Assembly: GCF_018873765.1 (NCBI RefSeq)
Contig: NC_057924.1
Coordinates: forward strand, 19,959,542 to 20,023,541
From: Telopea speciosissima
Taxonomy: Eukaryota; Streptophyta; Magnoliopsida; Proteales; Proteaceae
Length of the DNA: 64,000 nt
Direction: 5' to 3'
Below, piece after piece: positions 1 to 12,394 of this stretch. Position 1 is the stretch's first letter. Each line of letters opens with the position of its first letter. Made by a program: the position numbers and the translations under genes. Below the pieces are notes generated by a model that was not told the DNA's origin, ran no database searches, and saw only the letters and a list, made by a program, of their open reading frames with translations.

Positions 1-410
1 ATTATTGCAAAAAGAAAAGACATTTGATTGAGGAATGTTATGTTAGAAAGAAAATTCCTTAGTTAAACAAATCAAATCCCAAAGGGAAGACTCTTTGGCC
101 AAATATTCCTCAAACTGTTGTATGCAACAATTACAACAAAAAGGGACACACTATTTGGGAATGCTACTATATGAAGCAACCTTTTCGACTTCCTAGAAGA
201 CCCTTCAATGGTCAAAAGAGACCCTTCAATGGTCAAAATAGGAGAAATCCACCAAAGGTGCAAAGACCACCCAACAACCAAGGGTCATATAGAATGTCTC
301 AAAACCAAAGACCTTGGAACCTTCAACCATATACAAATTGGTTTGGAAATCAAAAGGCAAGTGGTCACCAAATGGTGTGGCGACCAAGTAAAACTTCTTG
401 CATTTGTTCC
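1..410 (+). mobile_element. LTR-retrotransposon gag fragment (zinc knuckle)
   Basis: The plus strand reads as a gag-like stretch with a zinc-knuckle-like block at about 125-170 (pattern C-x5-KKGHTIWEC), followed by an Arg/Pro/Asn/Gln-rich tail typical of nucleocapsid. It enters from outside the window and stops making sense by about 410, where a different fossil on the other strand begins. Copia-type gag is my best guess, because the tail is so basic and the knuckle stands alone, but the superfamily is uncertain. It is a broken remnant. Confidence 0.5.
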
Positions 411-419
411 TGTAGTTCT

Positions 420-1370
420 ATTACCCTCTCATTCAGAGCTTGCTCTCCCTTTGCATCTATGATCCAAATTTCTTGTTACCTTCTTGTACGTCTTTTGCTT
501 TTCCACATACCTAATTTACATTATTGTGGTTTATGCTGTGTTTCGAAGACGCGATCCGTTCTCGTTCCGACTCTGGTTGAGGCATCTTCTGAGGGATTCG
601 TTGTAAGATTGTGCGCTGTAAATTCATCATTTCTTCCATTTGATCTTTCCATCTTCCTTGCATTGCCTCGAACTGCTCTACCGTAACATAATGTGGTGGA
701 TCTCCAGTGGTCCTTCTCTGTGAGTTTCCTTTCTCCGAGTTGTTCTCCTCCGAGATCACATCATCCTCTCGTTCCTCACGAACTCTCTTGATTGGTGGAT
801 CTTGTGCGATTGCTTCCATGATAGTTGCGTTGGTCACCTTTGCAGCCTTCGATTGATTTCAATTATTTGTCATTGTGGATCTTCGTAGATCGAAGTTCTC
901 TTCCCACAGACAGCACCAAAAATGTTGTGCAAAGTAAATTACAGGAATCCTTTAACAACACTTCAATTAAAAGATCGAGGATCCAGAGATCTCGATGGAC
1001 TCAATTCATTCGAATTAGAATTGGAATAGACAAAGATTGGTGAAGAGAAAAGAGATCCAAACATTCATGGAGGTGTGAGAGTGAGAGGGAGAGGGAAAAC
1101 AGATTTGGATACTTTTTGAGGAGTGGGAGAAATTTGCGTTCTGGTCTCCTTTTTCTGTTTTCTTTCCTCCTATTTATAGCCTTCTCCCTCATTTCAGTTC
1201 TCATAGTGCGTTTCCAAGAATGCTCCTACTGGGATCTTGATTCCCTACTTGCGGGCTCACCTAATCTTCGTTGTAGTAGATCCTTTGCCCCTTTCTTCTA
1301 TTTATCATTCCTTTCTAGATTCCTTCTTTCCATGTGTCCTCATAGGACTAAATAACGAGAAATTGTTCAT
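420..1370 (-). mobile_element. LTR-retrotransposon fossil: LTR plus gag start
   Basis: On the minus strand a gag-like N-terminal segment (about 511-837, acidic, with a VEQFEAMQ-type region) lies just behind a primer-site-like motif at about 903-922, which reads GGTGCTGTCTGTGGG on the minus strand. That motif is the usual neighbour of an LTR end. The AT/GA-rich stretch from about 923 to about 1370 would then be the LTR; its far edge is approximate. Only the 5' part of the element is present, and it abuts an unrelated gag piece at about 410, so it is an old broken copy. Confidence 0.5.
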
Positions 1371-1720
1371 ATCAATTGTAAATATTTTAAAAAAAAAAAA
1401 CTCCATCTTCTTCCTCACAATGGAAGAAGTGAACCAACGGTAACCCACATGTATGTCGATCGAGAGAACTCTACCATATGGCCTCAAATCAAAGTGAAAT
1501 TTCAGAATTAGGTTGCTATTCCACAATTCTATGAAATCCAACCAATAGCCAGTCAAATCAGTAAGTAGAAATTAATAAATAAATAAAAAACTAAGTAATT
1601 ATTCTTGGTGTTCAACTCAAATCCAGCCTTGGTTGCAGCCTTGGAGGTATGTTTCTCACAACATTAGGGGATTTTGGAAACTAGTACCTAGAGTTTGAAT
1701 CACCCAAGGGAGCTGTTGCA
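1371..1720. other. No gene seen
   Basis: AT-rich spacer with an A-tract at 1388-1400. I see no coding potential and no recognisable repeat end. It is the left flank of the large Tat-type element. The five bases before that element (TTGCA) do not match the five after its far end (GGAGG), so no target-site duplication is visible. Confidence 0.5.
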
Positions 1721-2593
1721 TGTGAAAACCTCCATCACCCGGTTCGCCCACGGATGAGCCTACAAAAACTGAGTGAGAGCAAGAGAGCCGGTGTGGCTCC
1801 GATCGAGGATTCTTCGACGCTCAAGTTAGGTCTCCAGTGCAACAGCGTAATAGCTTAGAAAAAGTGAGATGAGCGTTTGGGCTCCATACCTTAGTATTTA
1901 TAGGATGAGATGAGGCGGTTGGAGGAGTCCTAGTATGGTAAGAGTCCTCTGTTTGTAGGGCTCTTCCACGCGGAGTGGGGTGGAGAGTTATTTTCGGAGT
2001 CGGTCTCTTAATGAGGTAAGAGTCCTTATGGGACTGTGATTCGATTCCGTATGAGATTGCGACCTGATTCATATCCCATGATTGTCAGGACATGCTGACG
2101 TGGCTCCGTGATCTCCGGTACGCCGTTATTGAGGTTTCTAGAGAGGGCTCGGCCTCAGGCGGCCGTGGCCTCCGTGCTCGGCCTCGGGCGGCCGTGGCCT
2201 TAGTGCTCCGCCTCGACCTCAGTGTACGTGGCATGGAGATTGCCTCCGAACATGCGGGAGCTTGGCTGAGCCATGGCGGTCTTCCTATGGCCGACTTGTG
2301 TGGGCCCAGCTCAGGGCTCAGCAGGCCCGATCCTCTGCTATGGAACTTGGTCATGTTGGGGAGATCATTTTCTTGTTCTAGGCTCGGTGTAGCACCGCGC
2401 ATCGGGTGCTCGGCCCGATTCTCGGTGGGCTAAATGCTCAGCCTAGGTACTCGGCTAGGCTAGAAATGAAGTATTACCTTTCTCCGGGTGAACGGTTCAG
2501 TCCGGCCTTAGACGGCTCAGCTTGGTCCTGGGATTTGGTCTCAGCACATCCACGTGGCGACTTTTGGTTGGTTTGGAAATCTATGACTCATCA
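1721..2593 (-). repeat. 3' LTR of the Tat-type element
   Basis: It matches 12421-13322 along its whole length. The 873 versus 902 bp difference comes largely from a GC-rich minisatellite inside the LTR (unit about 30 bp, GGCCGTGGCCT core, near 2150-2210), which has one unit fewer here. A TATA-like ATTTATAGGATGAG lies at about 1897. Confidence 0.9.
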
Positions 2594-2612
2594 CAGGCCC
2601 CCCACTCATAGA
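2594..2612 (-). other. Polypurine tract
   Basis: Directly inside the 3' LTR the minus strand reads GAGTGGGGGGCCTG, a purine-rich tract in the position where plus-strand DNA synthesis is primed in LTR retrotransposons. Its position fits the LTR edge assigned at 2593. Confidence 0.7.
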
Positions 2613-2904
2613 GGGTCAGCTCATCCTTGATGATTATAATCTCTCTGTTTGTTGATGGTTCCGCCCCGAGACCGATTCTGAGCCCTTTTTCTTCGGTGAT
2701 TTGACATTGTATGGACTGAATCATCCTTTGATCTGGACCATTGAATCTTGTTGAATTCTCCTTGGTCGTTGGATCTCGACAACTCAGAGGTTATAAATAG
2801 GCGACCATTCTTCTATTATTCTTCACTATTTTAAATCTTGGAGTGCTCGGCTAGCTCAGAGTCTTTGGATTGTCAACTGCTCGGTGCCCTCAGCCTTCTA
2901 GTCC

Positions 2905-5180
2905 TTGCTCAGCTCGTCTTTCAAGCTTCCTTCAACCAGTAAGTCCTCTTTCCTCGACATGTCAGTTGGTAGTGGTCACGGAGGCGACATGCTTGCTAGG
3001 GTGGGTGAGGGCGCGAGTCTGAGCCGAGATCTCCCCACCCACTCTCCTATTATAGACTTGTTGGGCTCGACCTCGGACGAGCCCGTCGCAGTGCAGCCTC
3101 ATCAGGCTAATGCTGCCGAAGTTCCCCTGCCCATGGAGTTCGGCCATGAGGCCCAGCCAATGATCGAAGAAGCCGAGAGCTCGGGTTTGTCCTCAACAAA
3201 CGACGAAGAGTCAGATGAAGAGAAGTCTTCCCAGGATGGGGTCGGCTCGCTCGACTCTTCCAACGATATTCCCTAGCCGGAAGAGGGAAACATCGGCACA
3301 GTTGAGAGTACGATCACCGAGGTCGACCTCCGACGCCTGAGGGCCACCTATGCCATTCCCGAAGACATCGAACTCCGAGCCCCCAACCCAGGGGAGATGG
3401 CCTGCTTCATTCGGCCCGGTGAGGTGGCCTTATATGAGATTGCGTTCAGATATGCCTTTAGGTTCCCAGTGCTCGAACTGGTGGACCACATTTTAGATCG
3501 TTTCCATTTGTCCCCGAGTCAGCTGATGCCGAATGCATGGTTGCTGATGTATGGCTTCCACGTGTTCTTCCATATGATGGACCGAGCCGCGAGCATAAAT
3601 CTCTTCGCTCGGCTCTGGTACTTGAAGCAATCCACCAAGAAGCGGTGGTATTACTTCACTCGCCAAAAATAGTAGTGCACAGCGCTGAATAAGCACATGT
3701 ACCTAGGCCAAGTGTCGAGCTCCAACAAGTATTGGAAGCCTCGGTTCTTTTTTGCCACCAACCCTGACTGGCCCTTCCACACCGAGTGGAAGGAAATAAA
3801 GCTCAAGTATGTCAATCGGGCGCTGTCGTTGAATGAGAATGAGCAGACCTCGTACAATATGATTCTCCAGCAGCCCCCGTTCGATGTCCAGTAGCTCCTA
3901 CACGACCAGTTTTTGTAGAGGTGGAATCTGACCCCGGGTAAAGGATCTGAGCCGAGCTCTTTACTTGCAATTAATTGATCTTGTGCTAACTTTTCTTTTT
4001 GGCAGTGGTCGGCAACGTTCCTCAGATGGACCAGGCCAGGCTCCGAGCTGAGCTTCCCGAAGAGAGGAGGAGAAAGGCCGCCGAGAAGAAATCCTGAGCC
4101 GAGTCCTCCAAATCTGGGAAGGGCAAGGCCGTATTACCGAGCCTGAAAGATACTGTGGTCGGCCTTGAGGCTGGGAAGGGCAAGGACCCAGCGAGCCCAC
4201 CGAGGAAAGGGAAAGGCAGAAGGGAGAGGGGCGAGATGAGCCCGCCGAGGGATTTGAAACAGTCCAAGATCTTTGTCAACCTTACGGGCAGCAACCCTCC
4301 CGGGTTTCCTCGCCTCTGAAGATTGCTCGGCTGGCCTTGGGGAGGGTCTTGGCTAGCAACAATTCGATCCAGCCGAACTGGCACCTTTTCCCCGGGGACT
4401 CAGCCCTAACTTTTGCCATGCACTCCAAGGACTGGCTCGATGAGGGACGGCTCCCCGCGGACAGGGACATGCTGGAGGGGCTGACCGATCCCGAGCTCCT
4501 CTCCACACTTTTCCAAGACTTTACCATGGCAAGTCTCTACTCGGCTTTCATTGAGTAACACTACCTTTTGGGCTTAGCCCTTCTCATGCTTGGATGAATT
4601 TTCCAAAGGTTCTCTAAGGCGGTGGAGACCCTTCTGCTGTTCGAGCGGCTCCTGACCACGAATGCCTCCCTCGAAGCCCAATGTAAGCAGGCCAGCAAGG
4701 AGGCCAGCACGGCTATCGTGGTGCGCTGCGAGCCGATAGCGAAGCTCGAGACTGCCGAGGTCGAGATCAAGGACCTCAAGGATGCGGCGGCAGAGCACAA
4801 AGAGGAGATGGAGGCCCTGAAGGGTGGGCTGGACCAGGATAAAAAGAGGGCCAAGACCGAGCTGGAATGCGCCAGGGCCGGAGCGGTAAGCGAGTACCTC
4901 GCTTCAAAGGAGTACGCAGAGCTATGCCACAGTCTACAAAAGCCCTCGTACGAGTCTGAGTAAGATGGGGGCCGAGCTGATCTGTTGGTCGAGCTCCGAG
5001 CTGCCTACCCCAACCTCAACCTCTCTCGGTTTGATGATGATGCAGCCACTGTGGTCAAAGAGTTAGGAGACGAGGAAGGGGCTGAGGTTGTGCAGACTCT
5101 GCTGGCTGAGGTCACCCAACTGGCCGACCCCTCCATCTCCGCTGAGGACCCTGAGACCCCCTGCCGAGCATACTACTGAG
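2905..5180 (+). pseudogene. Extra opposite-strand coding block in the Tat-type element
   Basis: Between the 3' LTR and the repeat tract, the strand opposite to gag-pol shows a run of coding-like segments. First comes an acidic Ser/Glu-rich N-terminal part (from 2905). Next is a conserved globular part (about 3397-3894) with the feel of the plant family called putative gypsy-type transposon: RPGEVALYE, then SPSQLMPNAW, then a GFHVFF-like stretch. An Ala/Glu/Lys-rich coiled-coil part follows (about 4622-4963). Such antisense reading frames next to the 3' LTR are known in Tat-type elements; their function is unknown. The block is broken here. Family recognition is from memory of the motif only. 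Confidence 0.6.
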
Positions 5181-5777
5181 GGCGCCGCCGAGGAGATCGC
5201 CCCCTAAAAACTTTTTCCTTTTTCGTCTCTACTGTATATGTCCTCGGGCTTGGGGTTTTGATAATTTTCTTTTTCTTTCTTTTCTCCCCTTTTTTTTTTT
5301 ATTTTTATATTGAGCCGAAAGGCTCCTTTTGTACCACGCCGAGCCATCGGCCTTTAATGAATGAAACTTCTTTTTTCTCCAAATTTGTCTAAGTGTTTGA
5401 GCTCGTTAATTCTCCTTTTTATTTTATGAATGTTATTCTATTCGTCCGAGCGCCGAGGTCGAGCAGTCGGCCTGTTCTATGAGCCAGGGTCAATGACTAG
5501 GCAATTTTTAACCACGTTGTCCTTGGTTGTCGGCTAGGCCTGGGCGGTTGGTCACGCCTTATTTGGGATAGGCCGAGGTTGAGCTTTCGTCCACCTTATT
5601 TGGGATGGGCTCGGCCTAGGCTATCGTTAGTTGTCAGCTTGAGTTGGTTGCCACGTGGTCGACGGTGTGGCCGAGCCGTCTTCATGGTTGACCTCAATAA
5701 GTTGGGAATTTTTTGTTTGACTTTAGTTTTCGTTCTGCTCGGCCGTGATGAAAGTTTGCTTGGGTTGGCCTGCTAGC

Positions 5778-6068
5778 CTATGAGGGCTAGTCTTATGACC
5801 GTGCTACCGGCCTATGAGGGTCGGTCTTAGGGGTCAGCCAATCTACGAGGATTGGTCTTACGACTTAGTTGCCGATCTATGAGGATTGGTCTTTGACGTC
5901 GGCCAGTCTATGAGGACGGGTCTTATGACTAGGCTGCCGACCTATGAGGGTCGATCTTTGACGTCGGCCAATCTATGAGGACTGATTTTACGACTCGACT
6001 ACCGTCCTATAAGGGTCGGTCTTTAACGTCGATCAGTCTATGAGGACTAGTCTTACGACTCAGCATGT
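5778..6068 (-). repeat. Tandem repeat with alternating 34/31-bp monomers (65-bp period)
   Basis: The anchor CTATGAGG (with small variants) occurs at 5778, 5812, 5843, 5877, 5908, 5942, 5973, 6007 and 6038. The spacing alternates 34, 31, 34, 31 and so on, so two related monomers are arranged in a higher-order 65-bp unit, present about 4.5 times. It lies behind integrase in the element's own sense, the hypervariable 3' region where Tat/Ogre-type elements are known to gather tandem repeats. Confidence 0.85.
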
Positions 6069-6304
6069 TATAGATTAAAAATGAACTAAATAATGGAGGA
6101 GAATCTTGATTTATTGGATCATCAAAGTCGAGGCCGAAGCCGAGAACATAGGTTCTCGTCACAAATCGAGCTGAACAGAACACTTTATTGAAAAATTTTC
6201 TTCAAATTTTTTGAGTTCCATGGCCTCGGTACCTTCCTGTTCCCCGGAGTCTGCAAGCGATACGTCCCTGGGAAAATTTGCTTGGAGACTATATACGGTC
6301 CCTC

Positions 6305-7250
6305 CTAATTCGATGCTAGCTTTCCTTGCTGTCTTGGCTGGGACGCACTGAGCTTTCTGAGGATGAGGTATCCTTGGTGAAAATGTCGTTCCTTTACCCT
6401 TGAGTCGTAGTACCTCGCGGTCTTCTGCTGGTATGTCGTATTCCGGAGTAGGGCATTCTCCCTTACTTCATCGAGGAAGTCAAGGTTAGCTCTTAAACCA
6501 TCCTCATAGGTCTTCTCGTCGAAGTTGAGCACTCGGTATGATGAGGCCTTGACCTCTACTGGGGTGAGGGCTTCCGTCCCGTATGCCAGTCGAAATGGGC
6601 TCTCCCCTGTTGGTGTTCTTACTGTCATCCTATACGCCCATAGGACGCTCGGGAGCTCTTCCACCCATCTTCCTTTGGCCTCATCCAACCTTCTTTTGAT
6701 TCCTGTAAGTAGTGTTCGGTTCGACACTTCCACTTGCCCATTGGCTTGTGGATGAGCTACCGAAACCAGGCAAAAGTCGATGTAGAAGTGCTTACAAAAT
6801 TCTCGAAAGCTCGGGTTATTGAATTGTGCACCATTATCTGTGATGAGCACTTTGGGTAGCCCAAATCGATAGATGACCTTATCTCGGAAGAATTTCTCCA
6901 TGTTTTTCTGATGGTAGCCAAGGGCTCAGCCTCAACCCACTTGGTGAAGTAGTCGATGGCTAAGACCACGTATTTTCGATTTTCGGATGCTGGGGTGAAG
7001 TCTTTGAGAATATCCATCCCCCACATAGCGAAAGGGATCGGGCTCAGCATCGAGGTCAGCTTTGTTGCAGGTCGGCTCAAAACCGATGCGAACAGCTGGC
7101 ACTTCTCGCACGTCTTCACGAACTTTATGGCCTCTTCTTGCATTCTCGACCAATAGAAACCTTGCCGAAGTATCTTGTATACTAATGCTCGGCCACCCAT
7201 GTGGCTTCCACATATTCCTTCGTGTACTTCTGCCAAGGCGTATTCGAAAC
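6305..7250 (-). pseudogene. Integrase part of the Tat-type element
   Basis: Minus-strand coding remains show an HHCC-type zinc-binding region (HEGICGSHMGG, then CEKCQ), then the catalytic core with the DYFTKWVEAEP block and the NGAQF block, and a C-terminal part with FRLAYGTEALTPVE and YDSRVKERHF. No chromodomain follows. This is the order and spacing of plant Ty3/gypsy integrases, which insert the element cDNA into the genome. It is a broken fossil. Confidence 0.9.
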
Positions 7251-7479
7251 CTTTTGGTCCTAGACATCAGAGGAGGGGAGCCGAGATGGCTCTCTTGTAC
7301 AATACTCCATCGATCATTGTATACTTTACCACTCAAATCTTGACTTTTTTTGCTTCGTCTCGATTCTCTGGGATTTGATCGTTTTCCAAGTAATTAATGA
7401 TCGGGTCCATCCAGGTCGGCCCATCTCCTTCAATGTGCTTCACACTTTCTTCTTGTAAGGAGGGCTTCTCTAAAATTTC

Positions 7480-8350
7480 AATGTAGACCTACCGGCTCAG
7501 ATTTGGGAGGTCAACTTCGGCTAGCTGTGATAGAGAGTCGGCCACTGCATTCTTTTGTCTCGATACTCGAATCATCTCAAAGTGATCGAGCTCGGAGATC
7601 AATGCTCGGGCTCAGCTCAAGTATGCTATCATTCTTTCATCTTTGGCTTCATACTCATCATTGACTTAGCTGACCACCAATTGTGAGTCGCTTCGTACTT
7701 TTAGCCGATCAACTCCTATGGCTTTGCTGACTCGGAGTCCGGCTAGGAGGGCTTCATACTCGGCCTCGTTGTTGGAGGCGAGAAACTTGAATCTCAGGGC
7801 GTATTATATGCGAAAGCCCTCGGGGATAACTAGCATCAAGCCCTCTCCACACCCGTCAGAATTGCTCGAACTATCAACATTCATGACCCATGACTGTTCG
7901 GCTTTGGGCTCGGCCTCAGCCTCTGGCGTTGATTCGACATCCCGCACCTCGGGGTCGGGTATAGTACATTCCGCTATAAAATCCGCCAGAGCTTGTCCCT
8001 TTATCGCCATCCTCGATTGGTAGCCAATGTCGTACTCGCTCAGCTCTACCACCCACGAGATCAATCGACCTGACACATCCGGCTTGTGTAGTATTTTCTT
8101 GAGGGGTTAGTCGATTAATACTGTGATTGGATGAGCTTGAAAGTAGGGCCTCAACTTCCTAGCGGCCATGACAAGGGCAAACGCTACCTTCTCAAACTTG
8201 GAGTACCTGGTCTTGGCATCGACGAGAACATGGCTAATGTAATATATGGGCTTTTGTGCTCGGCCCTCCTCCTTGATCAATACCGCGCTGACTGCGATCA
8301 GGGTCGCGGTGAGGTAAATTTGGAGCTCTTCTTTCGGCTCGAGTCAGGAG
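7480..8350 (-). pseudogene. Dual RNase H region of the Tat-type element
   Basis: Behind the reverse transcriptase lies the ordinary gypsy RNase H and its C-terminal tether (ending in WVVELSEYDIGY and GQALADFIAEC). A second RNase H follows, recognised by the VDSSSNSDGCGEG strand and an N-E-A-E-Y-E-A-like context downstream. A second, archaeal-like RNase H is the known hallmark of the Tat lineage and decides the classification. It is a broken fossil. Confidence 0.8.
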
Positions 8351-9549
8351 AGGAGAGGTAATTTCTCCAGGTATTTCTTCAAGTCCTCGAAAGCTTGCTG
8401 GCATTCTTCGGTCCACTTAAAATCCTTCGGGCTTCGAATGTTTTTCAAGGTTTTGAAGAATGGGAGACACTTGTCGCCCGATCTCAACATGAACCATGCT
8501 AACGCCGTGACTCTTTTGTTTAGCCTTTGTACTTCTCGGATCATCCATGGAGGGCTCATCTCTTGAATTGCTTTGATTTTTGTCGGGTTGGCCTCGATAC
8601 CCCGTATGGAGACCATGAAGCTGAAGAATTTTCCCGAGGTTATGCCAAAAGCGCACTTGGCAGGGTTCAGTTTCATTTGGTTCTTCCTCAGCACACCGAA
8701 AGCCTCTTCTAGGTCAGCCAAGTGGTGCTCGGCCTTCAAGCTCTTCACTAACATATTGTCCACATAGACTTCCATGTTCCTGCTGATTTGCTCACGGAAT
8801 ATATGGTTCACCAATCGTTGGTACGTCGCCCCGACGTTTTTCAATCCGAACGACATGACCTTGTAGCAAAAATTTTCTTAGTCTGTTCTGAAAGCCGTTT
8901 AGGACTCATCATCTTCATGCATTAGAATTCGATTATAGCCAGAGTACGCATCCATAAAGTTCAACATTTCGTGCCCGACAGTGGCGTCTATCAACAGGTC
9001 GATCAGGGGAAGCGGGTATTCATCTTTCGGGCACTCCTTGTTGAGGTCAGTATAATTGACGTACATTCTCCACTTCCCATTCAGCTTGGGAACCATGATG
9101 ACATTCGCCAACCAAGTCGGGAACTTTTCTTCTTCGGATGAACCCTATCGTTGGAGCTTCTCCACTTCCTCTCTGATCAAGGCTTCCACTTCCTCTCTGA
9201 TCAAGGCTTCCACTTCCTCTCTGATCAAGGCTTGTAGATCGAGGGCGTAGTTCCTTCTCTTCTGTTGGATCAGATTTTGGCTTGGATCCACATGGAGTTG
9301 GTGCTTGGCTATGTGCCTCGGTATGCCCGGCATGTCTGCAGTTGATCGGGCAAAAACGTCGGCATTCACCTTCAAGAAGTTTTCGAGCCGATTCCTTTGT
9401 TCTTCGCTCAGCAATGATCCGAGTTGTACCGTCTTTGTTGGATCTTCATCGCTGAGGGAGAATGGGATGAGGTCTTCCATGGGTCTTCCGCGCCTTTTAG
9501 TGAGCTCATCCCACTGGTCTTCAGGGAGGTGCTCGATGCATATTGCCAT
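8344..9549 (-). pseudogene. Reverse transcriptase part of the Tat-type element
   Basis: Minus-strand blocks of Ty3/gypsy reverse transcriptase are seen in order: KLNGKWRMYVNYTDLN, the DAYSGYN palm block, MSFGLKNVGATYQR, then VYVDNMLVKS, which is the YVDD-type catalytic region with D-N in place of D-D. The Y-V-D motif and the KCAFGI block leave no doubt about the family. A 24-bp unit is repeated three times at about 9158-9236. It is a broken fossil. Confidence 0.9.
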
Positions 9550-10129
9550 TCCTCGGACATTTCCTTGAGCACTCTCGGGCCTTCCACGAGTCTTTCGCGC
9601 CTTTCAGTGAGCACTCTCGGGCCTTCTTTTGATCACCTCGGATTTCTTCGATGCCATTCTCCGTGGGGAACTTCATCTTTAAATACATTGGCGAGACTAT
9701 GGCTTGGAGAGCGGTCAGCGATGGGCGGCCGAGTATGGCATTGAAAGCCACTACCGACCGTACTACCATGAATTTGACTTGTATCATCGCTTGACATGGA
9801 GCCTATCCAAACGTGACCAGTAGGTTAATTGAGCCCTTGATTATGGCGGCGGCCCCCGAGAACCCATGGAGGGAAGTTCCTTTTGGCTTGAGTGCATCAT
9901 CGCCTAAGCTGAATTGTCGATACACGTCTAGCAACATAAGGTCCACGGATGAGCCCGTGTCGACCAATACTCGATGAACGAGTCTCCTCACAATTTTTAT
10001 CTGCAGCACCAATGCATCATCATGAGGCAAACTTATACCTTCGAGGTCGGCCTCGGTGAAGGAGATTGTTGCTTCGGACTTCGGCCTTTTGCTCGTCATC
10101 TTCGTAACTCCAATGAACCGTGCATTCAC
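9521..10129 (-). pseudogene. Protease region of the Tat-type element
   Basis: Minus-strand segment with VHRVLVDTGSSVDLM, whose DTGSS is the retropepsin-type aspartic protease active-site motif, and with FMVVRSVVAFNAILGRP about 100 codons later, the usual second conserved strand before reverse transcriptase. It would cleave the Gag-Pol polyprotein. It is a broken fossil. Confidence 0.85.
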
Positions 10130-10149
10130 CCTTGCCTTCCGAGTAGACT

Positions 10150-12345
10150 CCTACCCAGGTCCTCCCAGGATGGTGTCTATGGGAGCTCCTTTGTCATTGC
10201 TCGGCCAGAATCCGTCATCTTTTTTTCTAGCTCGGGCCTTCTCCTCGTCGCGCTCGGCCCTTCGACTCTCGGACCTCGGCTCAGCTTTCTTCTGGTCGCG
10301 GCCTTTGGGCCATCGACCTCCACGTTCTTCCCGGCCCCCCTTGATGTTTCGCTTCAAGTGCCCTGCCTTGATCAGCTCTTCGATTTCTCTTTTCAACTGA
10401 TAACAGTCCTTGGTGTCATGTCCGCTGTCCTTGTGGAATAAATAGTACTTGTTGGGGTTCGGGGATGACCCGGCTTGCATCGGCCGAGGTCGGCGGATGT
10501 ATCCATCGTCTTGAATTTGCATTAAGATCTCCTTCCATGACGTGTTCAAGGGAGTGTACTCGGGGCTCCAAGCTCGAGCTGTCCTCTCGGTTGGGCGGTC
10601 AGTCCTGGTCCTCTTCTCATCTTTTCGATCATCAGTTGCTGACCTTTTCTTCTCCGTCTTGCTTTCGCTTGTCTTATGTGCTTGGAGTACCTCTACCATG
10701 TTTACGAACTCGTTGCACCTTTCCAAGAGCTCGATCGTGTTTTTAGTTGGTTTTCGGGCCAAGTCCTTGATGAGGTCCATATCTGTGAGTCCGTTGCTCA
10801 TCGCCGTATGATCCGTGGCCTGGTCCAAATCCTTGATGTCTAAGGATTCCTTGGTGAAGTGGGAGACGAATGCTCAGATCAACTCGTCAGGCCTTTGCTT
10901 TACGCTGAGGAGGTTAACCGTCGTCTTCTTGTGCTAGATGCTACTCTGGAAGAGGGTCACAAAGGCCTTGTAGAGTTGAGTATAGCTTGTGATGGAGTTT
11001 GACGGCAGCCACGACAACCATGAGGTCGCTGCACCTTTGAGGGATGATGGGAAAGCTCGGTAGGAGACAATTTTAGTCCCCCCGTACATGGTCATCATTG
11101 TATTAAAGTAGTTAATATGATCCGTCGGGTCGATCATCCCGTCATACCGGTCGAAGGGAGGTGGCTTGAACCTAGCCAGGTAGTGGCGCACTCATTATCT
11201 TAGGAGGATAAGGGTGTCGTTCGACCAGGGAGTAGGCGTCTGGAGTAGCCTGTTTCTTTAATCCCTCAACCTGCTCGGCCAACTCTCGTAGCCTCTTTTC
11301 TAGCTCAGACTCAGGGGCTCGGCCGTTCTGATCCCCAGCTCGGTATTGGTCCTCTACTTCCTCCGGCTGAGGTCGACCATTTTGGCCTTTAGCTTGGTGC
11401 AAGTTATCCTGTTCATTCGGCCAAGGCCGGCCAATCTGCTCTTCTGGTCGGGATCTGCTTGTGCTTTCGTCCCATCGAGGTCGACCGTTGTGGTCGGCTC
11501 AGTCAGCATCACTCCTTGCTCTTCTTTCTATTTGGAAGTTTGACCCACGGGGGCTTCTCTGTTGCTCTTCTCGGAGAGGCGGGCTTTGGCGTCAGGGGCT
11601 ATGGTGAGATCTTTCTCCATTCATCGCGTCCTATCTCCCACGGAGCTATTCCCCCCGTTCTCGGCTCGGCTGTCCGTCTACCCCGAGCCGGCCAAAAAAT
11701 ACAGATCTTCTCGCGGCTGACGCCGCTGGTTCAATCTCTCGCCCCACTCTAGGGCTCCGACAATGCTCCAGCTCATCCCGTCGAGCACTCCTATTGGGGT
11801 GCGGGGGAGGTGTTTTCCAAAGGGGTAGATGAGACAATGTTGTCCGGCTCGGCTTGGCTCGACGCCGACTCCCATTTGGCTTCAGATTCCCCTCAACGAG
11901 TACTGGGGCCAAGGGGGTGCTGTCGACGGCTGGCCCACAACCCACCCTGGGCCATCTGTCCCATGAGAGTCCGCAGCATCTCATTAGTGCGAAGCACTTG
12001 TAGCTGAAGGTCCATAACTTGTCGATTGTTTGCTGGAGCCTTGGGATCCAAATTCTCCGATAAGGGCGGTGGCGGTGGCAGGTTCAGCCCATTTGGCTTG
12101 GCCTGATTTTGGTCCATTGCCACCGTGTCTAGCACATTTCCACCATTTCCTCCCTCCGGCGGTGGAACCAGGTTGGCGGCTACGCCCGTGCTGCGCTGAG
12201 TTACTCCCCCTCGTGGGGGTCTTCTGGCTGCACCTTCCCATGACGCCTCAAGGGGTGGCGAGTATCTCGCCTGTTTATCAGGTTGTGGCTCATCCCTGCG
12301 TGAGGCTAAGCTATGTTGCTTTGACCTTGTTTGCGCAACCATCAT
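10150..12345 (-). pseudogene. gag region of the Tat-type element
   Basis: The retrotransposon-gag fold is recognised at about 10934-11191 (FDRYDGMIDPTDHINYF, then RAFPSSLKGAA). A CCHC-like knuckle region and a Lys/Arg/Glu-rich linker follow (about 10151-10828, with YYLFHKDSGHDTKDC). The N-terminal part towards 12345 is Pro/Gln-rich. The same gag signature (DHINY, RAFPSSLKGA) recurs in the fossil at 34.6-36.4 kb, so the two belong to related lineages. It is a broken fossil. Confidence 0.85.
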
Positions 12346-12394
12346 TCTTGCTCTTGCAATTGGTAGAAACGACGTTGACTAGCCGATGTCGTTC

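Noticed and set aside
5778-6068. CRISPR-like regular repeats
   Set aside because: The units are contiguous, diverged tandem repeats in a retrotransposon of a plant genome, with no unique spacers.
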